Shown here in pieces: positions 56,282 through 64,000 of a DNA stretch of 64,000 bases (the first letter of the stretch is position 1; each line of letters begins with the position of its first letter). The notes below the pieces were generated by a model. The model had not been told where the DNA came from. It saw only the letters and a program-made list of their open reading frames with translations, and made no database searches. Both the position numbers and the translations under genes were made by a program. The DNA is from Mycobacterium sp. 852014-52450_SCH5900713 (lineage in GTDB: Bacteria; Actinomycetota; Actinomycetes; Mycobacteriales; Mycobacteriaceae), in contig NZ_LZIL01000051.1 in assembly GCF_001667075.1 (NCBI RefSeq), positions 94,961 through 158,960 on the forward strand, given 5' to 3'.

Positions 56282-59200
56282 GTGAGGATTCCGGGCGTTG
56301 GCAGCGTCGTCGCCGGCATGACCGACGGGGCCGCGCAGGTGGTGCGCGCCGGCGTGGCCACCGCGACCGGGGCGGCGGGCGCGCTGCAGGCGTTGACCAA
56401 CCCGGTCGCCGAACTCGCGGTCCCGGTCGTGCAGTCGATGGCCCAGACGACGGGCCGGGCCGTCGGATTGACCGGTTCCACCAACGGTTCCGGGCCCAGC
56501 GTCACCCCGCCGGTCCGGTGGCAGAGCGGGCGGCGCGTGCATCTGGACCTGGACCCGTTGCTGCCGTTCCCGGGCTGGCACGAGCACGCGCCGGCGGTCG
56601 AGGAGCCGGTTCGCCGGATTCCGGGAGTGGCCTCGGCGCACGTCGAGGGCGCCCTCGGGCGGCTGGTGGTCGAATTCGAGAACGAACCCGATGGCGATGC
56701 CGTGCTGGACCGGGTTCGCGAGACGATCTGCCGCGTCGCGGCGGACTTGACCCTCGTCGCCCCCAAGGAGGCATCCCGGACCGCGCCGTTCGCCGACCCC
56801 GGAAACCCGTTGGCGATCCTGGTCCCGTTCAGCGCCGCGGCCATGGACGTGGCGGCCATCGGAGCCGCGGTGACGGGCTGGCTGGGCCGCCTCCCCGTCG
56901 CGCCGCGAAGCGCACGCGCCGCCGCCGCGCTGCTGAACCATCAGCCGCGGGTGGTTGCCGTGCTGGAGTCGCGGCTGGGTCGCGTCGGCACCGACATCGC
57001 CCTCAGCGCGTCGACCGCACTGGCCAACGGGCTGACGCAGGCAGTCGGCACCCCGCTGCTGGACCTGGCACAACGAAGCTTGCAGGTCTCCGAGGCCGCG
57101 GCGCACCGTCAGCGCTGGCGGGACCGCGAACCGGAGCTGGCCTCACCTAACCGGCCGCAGGCCCCGGTGGTTCCGATCATCTCCTCGGCCGGCCCCAAAT
57201 CGCAAGCGCCCCGGCACAATTGGGCCGCTGCCGCAGCGGGGGAAGCTTCCCACGTGGTGGTGGGCGGGGCCATCGATGCCGCGATCGACACCGCGAAGGG
57301 CTCAATGGCCGGGCCGGTGGAGGAGTACGCCGACCAGGCCGCCAACGCCTCGCTGGTGGCCGCGGCGGGTGCGCTGCTGGCCGGCGGCGGCACCGAGGAC
57401 GCGGCCGGCGCGCTGCTGGCCGGCGTGCCCCGGGCCGCACACACGGGCCGGCAGTCGTTCGCCGCCGTCCTGGGCCGCGGACTGGCCAACACCGGGCAGC
57501 TGTTTCTCGACCCAGGCGCCTTGCGGCGCCTCGACCGGGTCAAGGTGGTCGTGGTCGACGGCGCCGCACTGCGTGGCGACAACCGCGCCGTGCTACAGGC
57601 CCGCGGCGACATACCCGGGTGGGACGAGGACCGCGTCTACGAGGTCGCCGACGCGCTGCTGCACGGTGAGGAAGCCCCCGAACCGGACCCGGACGAGTTG
57701 CCCGCCACCGGCGCCCGGCTGCGGTGGGCCCGGGCCCAAGGGTCGTCGGCGACGCCGGCGCAGGGCCTCGAACACGCCGATCTCGTGGTCGACGGCGAGC
57801 GGGTCGGCAGCGTCGACGTCGGGTGGGAGGTCGACCCGTTCGCCATCCCGCTGCTGCAGATCGCGCACCGGACGGGCGCCCGGGTGGTGCTACGCCACGT
57901 CGCCGGCACCGAGGACCTGGCCGCCAGCGTCGCCGTGAGCCACCCGCCGGGCACGCCGCTGCTGCAGTTGGTGCGCGACCTGCGCACGGATCGCGGGCCC
58001 GTGCTGCTCATCACCGCGCTGCACCGTGACTTCGCGTCCACCGACACATTGGCCGCGCTGGCCATCGCCGACGTCGGGGTGGCGCTGGACGACCCGCAGG
58101 CGGCGACGCCGTGGACGGCGGACATCATCACGGGCACGGACCTCGCCGCGGCGGTGCGCATCTTGTCGGCGCTGCCGGTGGCCCGGGCGGCGACCGAGTC
58201 CGCGGTGCGCCTCGCGAAGGGCGGCAGCACGCTGGCGGGGCTGCTGCTGGTCACCGGCGACCCACGCACGCTGAGCCCCTTCGCCGTGCAGCGCTGGCTC
58301 AACCCGGTCAACGCCGCCGCGGCGGCCGCGCTGATGCAGGGCACCTTCGCGGCCTCCCGGGTGCTTCGGCTGCCCGACCCGACACCGCAGCCGCTGACCG
58401 CCTGGCACGCCCTCGATCCGGAGATCGTCTATGCCCGGCTGGCCAGCCGCACCCGGCCCCTGGCCGTCGAACCCGGCGCCGCGCCCTGGCGACAACTCCT
58501 CGACGACCTGTCCTACAACCCGCTGGTCGCGCCGCTGCGCGGGCCGGCCAGCCGGGTGGGCCGACTGCTGACCGCGACGCGGGCCGAGTTGTCCGATCCG
58601 CTGACGCCCATCCTGGCCGTGGGGGCGGCCGCCTCGGCGATCGTCGGCAGCAGCGTCGACGCGCTGCTGGTGGCGGGCGTGATGACCGCCAACGCCGTCG
58701 CCGGCGGGGTGCAGCGGTTGCGGGCCGAGGCCGCCGTCGCCGAGCTGTTCGCCGAGCAGGATCAATCCGCGCGGCGCGTGGTGCTGCCCGCGGTGGCCAC
58801 GGCGCACCGCCGGCTGGAGGCGGCCCGCACCGTCGAACGGACGGTCTCGGTGAACGCGAAGTCGCTGCGCCCCGGCGACATCATCGACCTGGCCGCCCCC
58901 GAGGTGGTCCCGGCGGACGCCCGCCTGCTGGTCGCCGAGGACCTAGAAGTCGACGAGTCCTTCCTCACCGGCGAGTCGCTGCCGGTGGACAAGCAGGTCG
59001 AGCCCGTGGCCGTCGCCGACTCCGACCGCGCCAGCATGCTGTTCGAAGGCAGCACCATCGTCGCCGGGCACGCCCGCGCGATCGTGGTGGCGACGGGTGC
59101 GGGCACCGCCGCCCAGCGCGCGATTTCGGCGATCGCCGACGTCGAGTCCGCGGCCGGGGTGCAGGCGCGATTGCGCGAGTTGACCAGCAAGGTCCTGCCG

Positions 59201-61105
59201 CTGACCCTGGCCGGCGGCGCGACGGTGACCGCGTTGGCGCTGCTACATCAAGGAACGTTGCGTCAGGCGGTCGCCGACGGGGTGGCCATTGCCGTGGCCG
59301 CCGTCCCCGAGGGCCTGCCCCTGGTGGCCACCCTGGCCCAGCTGGCCGCCGCCCAGCGGCTGTCGCGGCGCGGGGTTCTGGTCCGTACGCCGCGGGCGGT
59401 CGAAGCGCTGGGCCGGGTCGAGACGGTGTGCTTCGACAAGACCGGCACGCTCACCGAGAACCGCCTGCGCGTCGTCCGCGGCGTCCCGCACGGGGCCGAC
59501 GCGGACACTCCTTTCCCCGACGTGACCGACCCGGCGTCCGCCGCGGTGGTGCGGGCCGCCGCGCGCAGCAGCACGCAGCCCCACAACGGGGGCGGCCACG
59601 CGCACGCGACCGACGAGGCGATCCTCACCGCGGCGAATTCCATTGACCGCCAGTGGGCCTCAGGTTGGACCGTGCTCGCGGATGTACCGTTCGAATCCAG
59701 CCGCGGTTACTCCGCCGCGATCGGCACGGCCGGCGGGAACGGCGGCCCGATGCTCATGGTCAAGGGCGCGCCGGAAGAAGTTCTTCCGCGCTGCCGCTTC
59801 GCCGATGCGGACGCCGACCTCGACCGCGCGGAGTCGTTGGTGTTGCGCCTTGCCGAGCAGGGCCTGCGGGTGCTGGCGGTGGCTCAGCGCCCGTGGGAGC
59901 ACGGGACCGGCGAGGAGGACACCGACGCCGACGCCGTCGAGGCCGCCGCGCACGACCTCGAGTTGGTCGGCTACGTCGGTTTGGCGGACACCGCGCGGGC
60001 GTCGGCGCGGCCGCTGATCGAAGCGCTGGTGGAAGCCGGCCGGCGGGTGGTGCTGATCACCGGCGACCACCCGGTGACCGCGCGGGCGATCGCCCGGCAA
60101 CTGGGCCTGCCGGCGGACGCGCGTGAGATGACGGGCGCCGAACTCGTCGCGTTCGGCGAGGAGGATCGCGCCAAGGTCGCCGCCGACGTCCAGGTCTTTG
60201 CCCGCGTCAGCCCGGAGCAGAAGGTGCAGATCGTCGCGGCGCTCCAGGACAGCGGGCAGGCGGTCGCGATGGTCGGCGACGGGGCCAACGATGCCGCCGC
60301 GATCCGGATGGCCGATGTGGGCATCGGCGTGAGCGGTCGCGGCTCGTCCGCCGCGCGCGGGGCCGCCGACATCGTGCTGACCGACAACGATTTGGGCGTG
60401 CTGCTCGACGCGCTGGTCGAGGGGCGCGGGATGTGGGGTGGCGTGCGGGACGCGGTGGGCATCCTGGTCGGCGGCAACGTCGGCGAGGTGCTGTTCACCC
60501 TCATCGGCACCGCCCTGGGCACCGGCCGGGCGCCGGTGGGCACCCGCCAGCTGCTGCTGGTGAACCTGCTCACCGACATGTTCCCCGCGCTTGCGGTCGC
60601 GGTCACCCCGCAGTTCTCCGAGCCGGAGGAGGCCGAGGAGGGGGCCGACCGCGACGCCGAGGAATTGCACCGCGCCTTCCAGTTGGCCACGCTGTCGGGG
60701 CCCCCGCCCTCCCTGGACGCACCGCTGATGCGGCAGATCGTCACCCGCGGCGCCATCACGGCAGCGGGTGCGACGGCGGCCTGGGCCATCGGTCGCTGGA
60801 CACCGGGCACCGAACGCCGCACGTCGACAATGGGACTCACCGCGCTGGTGACCACGCAGCTCGCGCAGACCCTGCTGACCCGCCGCCACAGCCCGCTGGT
60901 GCTGGGCACGGCGCTGGGGAGCGCGGGCGTGCTGGTCGCCATCGTCCAAACCCCCGGCGTCAGCCACTTCTTCGGTTGCACGCCGCTGGGCCCGGTCGCC
61001 TGGACCGGCGTCATCAGCGCCACCGCGGGCGCCACCGTCGTCTCGGTGCTGGCGCCCAACTGGCTGGCCAAGCAGGTCGCCGCCCTGGAACCCAAGCCGC
61101 AGTGA
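56282..61105 (+). CDS. ctpI: Large P-type cation ATPase CtpI
   Basis: 1607 residues, about the length of Rv0107c (1632). The first 800 residues are mostly non-catalytic: an HMA-like VHLDLDPLLPFPGWHEH...RIPGVASAHVEGALGRLVVEF fold near 80-130, and hydrophobic alanine-rich stretches. The actuator motif is FLTGESLPVDKQ, the phosphorylated Asp1052 is in CFDKTGTLTENR, and the hinge is VGDGANDAAAI. The membrane motif is PEGLP, not CPC, so it resembles P2-type pumps rather than heavy-metal P1B enzymes. The ion is unknown. A GTG start at 56282 was used. Confidence 0.93.
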   Translation: MRIPGVGSVVAGMTDGAAQVVRAGVATATGAAGALQALTNPVAELAVPVVQSMAQTTGRAVGLTGSTNGSGPSVTPPVRWQSGRRVHLDLDPLLPFPGWHEHAPAVEEPVRRIPGVASAHVEGALGRLVVEFENEPDGDAVLDRVRETICRVAADLTLVAPKEASRTAPFADPGNPLAILVPFSAAAMDVAAIGAAVTGWLGRLPVAPRSARAAAALLNHQPRVVAVLESRLGRVGTDIALSASTALANGLTQAVGTPLLDLAQRSLQVSEAAAHRQRWRDREPELASPNRPQAPVVPIISSAGPKSQAPRHNWAAAAAGEASHVVVGGAIDAAIDTAKGSMAGPVEEYADQAANASLVAAAGALLAGGGTEDAAGALLAGVPRAAHTGRQSFAAVLGRGLANTGQLFLDPGALRRLDRVKVVVVDGAALRGDNRAVLQARGDIPGWDEDRVYEVADALLHGEEAPEPDPDELPATGARLRWARAQGSSATPAQGLEHADLVVDGERVGSVDVGWEVDPFAIPLLQIAHRTGARVVLRHVAGTEDLAASVAVSHPPGTPLLQLVRDLRTDRGPVLLITALHRDFASTDTLAALAIADVGVALDDPQAATPWTADIITGTDLAAAVRILSALPVARAATESAVRLAKGGSTLAGLLLVTGDPRTLSPFAVQRWLNPVNAAAAAALMQGTFAASRVLRLPDPTPQPLTAWHALDPEIVYARLASRTRPLAVEPGAAPWRQLLDDLSYNPLVAPLRGPASRVGRLLTATRAELSDPLTPILAVGAAASAIVGSSVDALLVAGVMTANAVAGGVQRLRAEAAVAELFAEQDQSARRVVLPAVATAHRRLEAARTVERTVSVNAKSLRPGDIIDLAAPEVVPADARLLVAEDLEVDESFLTGESLPVDKQVEPVAVADSDRASMLFEGSTIVAGHARAIVVATGAGTAAQRAISAIADVESAAGVQARLRELTSKVLPLTLAGGATVTALALLHQGTLRQAVADGVAIAVAAVPEGLPLVATLAQLAAAQRLSRRGVLVRTPRAVEALGRVETVCFDKTGTLTENRLRVVRGVPHGADADTPFPDVTDPASAAVVRAAARSSTQPHNGGGHAHATDEAILTAANSIDRQWASGWTVLADVPFESSRGYSAAIGTAGGNGGPMLMVKGAPEEVLPRCRFADADADLDRAESLVLRLAEQGLRVLAVAQRPWEHGTGEEDTDADAVEAAAHDLELVGYVGLADTARASARPLIEALVEAGRRVVLITGDHPVTARAIARQLGLPADAREMTGAELVAFGEEDRAKVAADVQVFARVSPEQKVQIVAALQDSGQAVAMVGDGANDAAAIRMADVGIGVSGRGSSAARGAADIVLTDNDLGVLLDALVEGRGMWGGVRDAVGILVGGNVGEVLFTLIGTALGTGRAPVGTRQLLLVNLLTDMFPALAVAVTPQFSEPEEAEEGADRDAEELHRAFQLATLSGPPPSLDAPLMRQIVTRGAITAAGATAAWAIGRWTPGTERRTSTMGLTALVTTQLAQTLLTRRHSPLVLGTALGSAGVLVAIVQTPGVSHFFGCTPLGPVAWTGVISATAGATVVSVLAPNWLAKQVAALEPKPQ

Positions 61106-61118
61106 GTGTTTCGCGCGC

Positions 61119-62696
61119 CTAGCCGGACAGCTCCCTGCGCACGACCTTGCCCGCCGGATTGCGCGGGATGCTGGTGACCACGTTGATGTCTCGGGGCTGC
61201 TCGAATCGCGAGACTTTGCCCTTGAGGTACTCCCGCAACTCCGCCTCATCGGTGCCAATGTCCGGGTGCAGCACCACGAACGCGGCCAATCGATGACCGA
61301 ACTTCTCGTCGGGAACACCGATGACCGCGTTGTCGGCGATCGCCGGATGCTGAGCGAGGGCGTTTTCGACGGCCCGCGGATAGACGTTCTCACCGCCGGA
61401 GATGATCATGTCGTCTTCGCGGCCGACGATGTACAGGCGGCCCGCGTTGTCGAGGTAGCCCATGTCGCCGGTGCTGGTCATGCCGTCGACGACGGCCTTC
61501 GCGCCGGGCTTGTCGCCGCCGCCGGTATACCCCTCGCTGGCCAGTTCGCCGCCCACGAAGATGCGGCCGGTAACGCGCGCACCGACCTGCTTGCCGTTCT
61601 TGTCGAGGATGCGCACCGGGCAGCCGGCGACCGGTTTCCCGACGGTCTCGGGCGCCTCGCGTAGCTCCGCGGGAGTGGCCAGCGCGCCGATGCCGACCTC
61701 GGTGGAGCCGTAGCCGTTGTAGAGGATGTCGCCGTAGGCGTCCATGAACCGCTGCCCCAAAGTGGGGTCGAGCCGGTCCCCACTCGACATCACGACCCGC
61801 AGGTAGGGCACGGGGTTGCGGGCCCGCACCCGCTCCGGCAGGGCGAGGATGCGCGCCAGCACCACCGGTACCGCCGTGAACGCGTCGGCGCGATGCAGCG
61901 ACGCCTGCGCGAGCGCGGCTTCGGCGTCGAAGTGGCGGTGGGTGAGTACCGTGCCGCCCAGGGCCACGGTGAGCATCAGCATGCCCAGTCCCAGCCCGTG
62001 AAACATGGGCATCGCCACCGAGATTCGCGACCCGGTGCGCAGGCCGGTGCGGTCCAGGATCGTCACCCACACGCCCACCGCGGACCGCAGCTGCGGTGAG
62101 CGCGGCACCCCTTTGGGCGTGCCGGTGGTGCCCGACGTCAACAAAATGATCCGGCCCGGCTTGGCCACGTCGGGCCGCGGCTCATTCTCCTGGGCGGCGA
62201 TCGTGACCGGGTCGATCACGACGACCGATCCGTCGGCGGCCAGGGCGCGCTCGCCGAATTCGGCGTCGGCGACCATCGCGGTGATCCGGTGACCGCTCAC
62301 CGCGGAGGCCAGGGCGTCGCTGCGAAAGTCCGTATTGACCAGGACCACGTCGGCGCCCACCAGCGCGGCGCCGAAGACGCCGGTGATGAAACCGCGGCCG
62401 TTGCGGCACATGATGCCCACCGCGTCGCCGGGCCCGACACCCTCGCGCGACAACCTGCGTGCCAGCGATTCGGTCGCCGACTGCAACTGCCGGTAATCCC
62501 AGACGCCGTCGTCGTCGACGATCGCGGCCCGGTTGGGCCATCGAGTCGCGGTCACCGCCAGCAGGGTGTACGGGTTGGTGCCGCCCCGGCGTGCCTCCCG
62601 GATCAGCCGCAGGGCCGCCAGCGGCGACGGCGGAGCGAGCAGTCGCGACCGCACCAGCGCCCGGGCCGCGGTGCCGACCACACCCTCGTCGCTCAT
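61119..62696 (-). CDS. FadD-type acyl-CoA synthetase
   Basis: 525 residues: LLTSGTTGTPKGVPRSP P-loop, YNGYGSTEVG, GYLDNAGRLYIVGREDDMIISGGENVYP and the catalytic Lys in RNPAGKVVRRELSG. The N-terminal helix with LRLIREARRGGTNPYTLLAVTA resembles FadD12/FadD2-like mycobacterial enzymes for medium or long acyl chains. It overlaps the SDR stop (ATGA), so the two are one operon. ATG 62696 begins MSDEGVVG; the longer frame is read-through. Confidence 0.92.
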   Translation of the reverse strand: MSDEGVVGTAARALVRSRLLAPPSPLAALRLIREARRGGTNPYTLLAVTATRWPNRAAIVDDDGVWDYRQLQSATESLARRLSREGVGPGDAVGIMCRNGRGFITGVFGAALVGADVVLVNTDFRSDALASAVSGHRITAMVADAEFGERALAADGSVVVIDPVTIAAQENEPRPDVAKPGRIILLTSGTTGTPKGVPRSPQLRSAVGVWVTILDRTGLRTGSRISVAMPMFHGLGLGMLMLTVALGGTVLTHRHFDAEAALAQASLHRADAFTAVPVVLARILALPERVRARNPVPYLRVVMSSGDRLDPTLGQRFMDAYGDILYNGYGSTEVGIGALATPAELREAPETVGKPVAGCPVRILDKNGKQVGARVTGRIFVGGELASEGYTGGGDKPGAKAVVDGMTSTGDMGYLDNAGRLYIVGREDDMIISGGENVYPRAVENALAQHPAIADNAVIGVPDEKFGHRLAAFVVLHPDIGTDEAELREYLKGKVSRFEQPRDINVVTSIPRNPAGKVVRRELSG

Positions 62697-63649
62697 CGCC
62701 GGGCCTCGCTGGAATCCGAGAAGAACCGCCGGTACCACAGCCGGGCCGCGCGTTCGGCCGGCCCGGCCAACAGCACCGAGGCCAACTCGGCCGGCAACAC
62801 CCACGGCGGCTCGTTGGTGCGGGGCCGCTCGATGATCGCTTTGGCGATCGCGTCGGCGGCCTGGTCGGCCGACAACCCGGGGAGCCGCCCCAGGATGGGC
62901 GTGGGTGCGATCATCCGGGTCCGGACCAGCGCGAAGTAGACGGAGGTGACCTCCACACCATCGGCGTGCAATTCCGGGGCCACGCTGCGCAGCCACCGGT
63001 CGAAAGCCCCCTTCGACGCCTGGTATGCGCCCCACTGCGGCCCCGGCACGACGCGCACGCCGACACTGGAGACGTTCACGATGTGCCCGCGCCCGCTTTC
63101 GCGCATGGCCGGCAGGAGTCCCAGCAGCAGCCGGATGGGCCCGAGATAGTTGATGTCGATGGTGCGCTGAAAATCGTGCGGCCGGTCGTATTGGTGGTGC
63201 AGCGAGCGGCGCAACGACTTGCCGGCATTGCTGACCAGGATGTCGATCGCGCCGTGCTGCTCGGTGATCTCCTTGGTCAGCGCGCTGACGGCGGCCTCGT
63301 CGGTGAGGTCGGTCGGGTATGCGATCGCGCGACCGCCGGCGGCGTTGATCGACGCCGCCAGGTCGCCGAGCCGTTCCTCGGACCGGGCGACCACCAGCGC
63401 GGTGGCCCCGGCGGCGGCCAGCCTGCGCGCAGTCGCCTCGCCGATGCCGTATGAGGCGCCGGTGACCAGCACGGTCTTGCCGGCGACGGCGCGGCGCAGC
63501 TTGTCGGCATCCGACTCCCGGGCCGGATTGGCCACGTGGTCCGTGACCTTATTGAGGGCCTGCACTATCACGTTCAACTTTGCCGCCGCATTCACTCGGG
63601 CCGCGTGTCGAGCATCGGCGATGGCTTCACCGTGCGCCCGACTCGTCAC
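62693..63649 (-). CDS. Short-chain dehydrogenase with N-terminal extension
   Basis: About 318 residues from GTG 63649 (VTSRAHGEA); the true start is uncertain because the Rossmann motif VTGASYGIGEATARRLAAAGA begins only about 60 residues in and several GTGs lie upstream. Catalytic SSVGVRVVPGPQWGAYQASKGA. The C-terminal VLLAGPAERAARLWYRRFFSDS helix is typical of mycobacterial SDRs paired with FadD genes. It is cotranscribed upstream of the fadD gene. Confidence 0.85.
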   Translation of the reverse strand: MTSRAHGEAIADARHAARVNAAAKLNVIVQALNKVTDHVANPARESDADKLRRAVAGKTVLVTGASYGIGEATARRLAAAGATALVVARSEERLGDLAASINAAGGRAIAYPTDLTDEAAVSALTKEITEQHGAIDILVSNAGKSLRRSLHHQYDRPHDFQRTIDINYLGPIRLLLGLLPAMRESGRGHIVNVSSVGVRVVPGPQWGAYQASKGAFDRWLRSVAPELHADGVEVTSVYFALVRTRMIAPTPILGRLPGLSADQAADAIAKAIIERPRTNEPPWVLPAELASVLLAGPAERAARLWYRRFFSDSSEARR

Positions 63650-63869
63650 AGTTAGCAGACCACATCGCGATCCGGGCCCGAGCCCCGCCCCGGCGTTGTC
63701 GCTCCGGTCGAGCCGGGCGCCGGATCGCCGGCCGCCGCGGCGCCGGATGGGGCGCCCGCGCAAGCGATCTCAGCCCGCAAAGCCCGAGGAAACCGGGGTT
63801 GTGTGAATTCGCAGTAATTTCCATGCTTTCACCTGTTTAGCCGAGGGGTCGACTGGGCACAATTGCGGC

Positions 63870-64000
63870 ATGATCGCACGTCAAATAGCCCGTTTTGTAT
63901 GTCCAGCAGTAGTTGCCGCATCCGGCCTCGGCGCGTCGGCGCTCGCCGGTTCGGTCATCCCCTCCGCGGCCGCCCAGTGTCCGGACGTGCAGGTGGTGTT
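63870..64000 (+). CDS. Cutinase-like protein, start of gene only
   Basis: The 43 visible residues, MIARQIARFVCPAVVAASGLGASALAGSVIPSAAAQCPDVQVVF, give a Sec signal and the mature start AAAQCPDVQVVF, which is the entry to the cutinase/Culp esterase fold (usually followed by FARGT). The catalytic GxSxG lies beyond the window. It is divergent from the SDR-fadD operon. Confidence 0.8.
   Translation, partial: MIARQIARFVCPAVVAASGLGASALAGSVIPSAAAQCPDVQVV

Overview
The window is a GC-rich chromosomal stretch of a slow-growing, non-tuberculous Mycobacterium. The markers are an F420-dependent hydroxymycolic acid dehydrogenase, antigen 85C, an MmpS/MmpL pair, TreS/Mak, CtpI, mycothiol-type redox proteins and many fadD/fadE genes. 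From memory of M. tuberculosis H37Rv, the backbone runs in inverted order from about Rv0135c (position 1) to Rv0107c (ctpI, ends 61105): TetR, GNAT, fgd2, fadE1, htdZ, fbpC, DUF1275, mak, treS, pepA, Rv0121c-like, fusA2, fadD7, oxcA, oxyS, ldtA, acyltransferase, rhomboid, ctpI. The PE_PGRS genes and the GDP-heptose genes that sit here in H37Rv are absent, and several accessory blocks are inserted. This is compatible with an M. avium-complex-like species, but the species cannot be fixed from the sequence alone. No IS element, CRISPR array, rRNA or tRNA was seen.

Layout. 1-7.3 kb: TetR, DUF5709, GNAT and fgd2, then an oxidative-stress insert (hemerythrin, Mn catalase, GAF-ANTAR) between fgd2 and fadE1, then htdZ. 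7.4-15.2 kb: a thiol/sulfur-redox locus (DUF302, a DsbA-like protein with a CPFS motif, a CsoR-family repressor lacking the copper histidine), divergent from mmpS-mmpL across two operator-like palindromes, then a phosphoesterase and a MarR-ABC exporter operon. 15.4-21.6 kb: fbpC, DUF1275 and the pepA-treS-mak run (trehalose to maltose to maltose-1-phosphate). 21.7-29.9 kb: F420/PPOX protein, fusA2, the fadD7/oxcA pair (probably oxalate activation and oxalyl-CoA decarboxylation) with the LysR regulator oxyS, and ldtA. 30-38.8 kb: carboxylic acid reductase, lipoprotein, MDR reductase, O-methyltransferase and acyltransferase-SGNH. 39-51.3 kb: a catabolic island in two divergent, tightly coupled arms. 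One arm is SDR, Rieske oxygenase, LLM flavoprotein, Baeyer-Villiger monooxygenase, SDR and type III CoA-transferase. The other is a 12-repeat propeller protein, GntR/HutC regulator, acyl-CoA ligase and SDR. 51.3-56.1 kb: SRPBCC, zinc-ribbon rhomboid, SnoaL-like and small proteins, and an ECF sigma factor divergent from an SDR and a DUF899 gene. 56.3-64 kb: ctpI, a fadD-SDR operon and the start of a cutinase gene.

The strongest signals are regulatory. (1) The ECF sigma gene and the divergent SDR share a mirror-symmetric, apparently identical bipartite promoter. (2) The catabolic island has a perfect 12-bp palindrome plus a degenerate copy between its two arms, and its gene content suggests an alicyclic ketone to lactone to hydroxy-acid to CoA route. 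(3) A CsoR-like sensor without the Cu-ligand histidine faces mmpS-mmpL. (4) SigF-type promoters (GTTT-N15/17-GGGTA) lie upstream of the hemerythrin, Mn catalase and ldtA genes. (5) A perfect CRP-type site precedes the carboxylic acid reductase gene.
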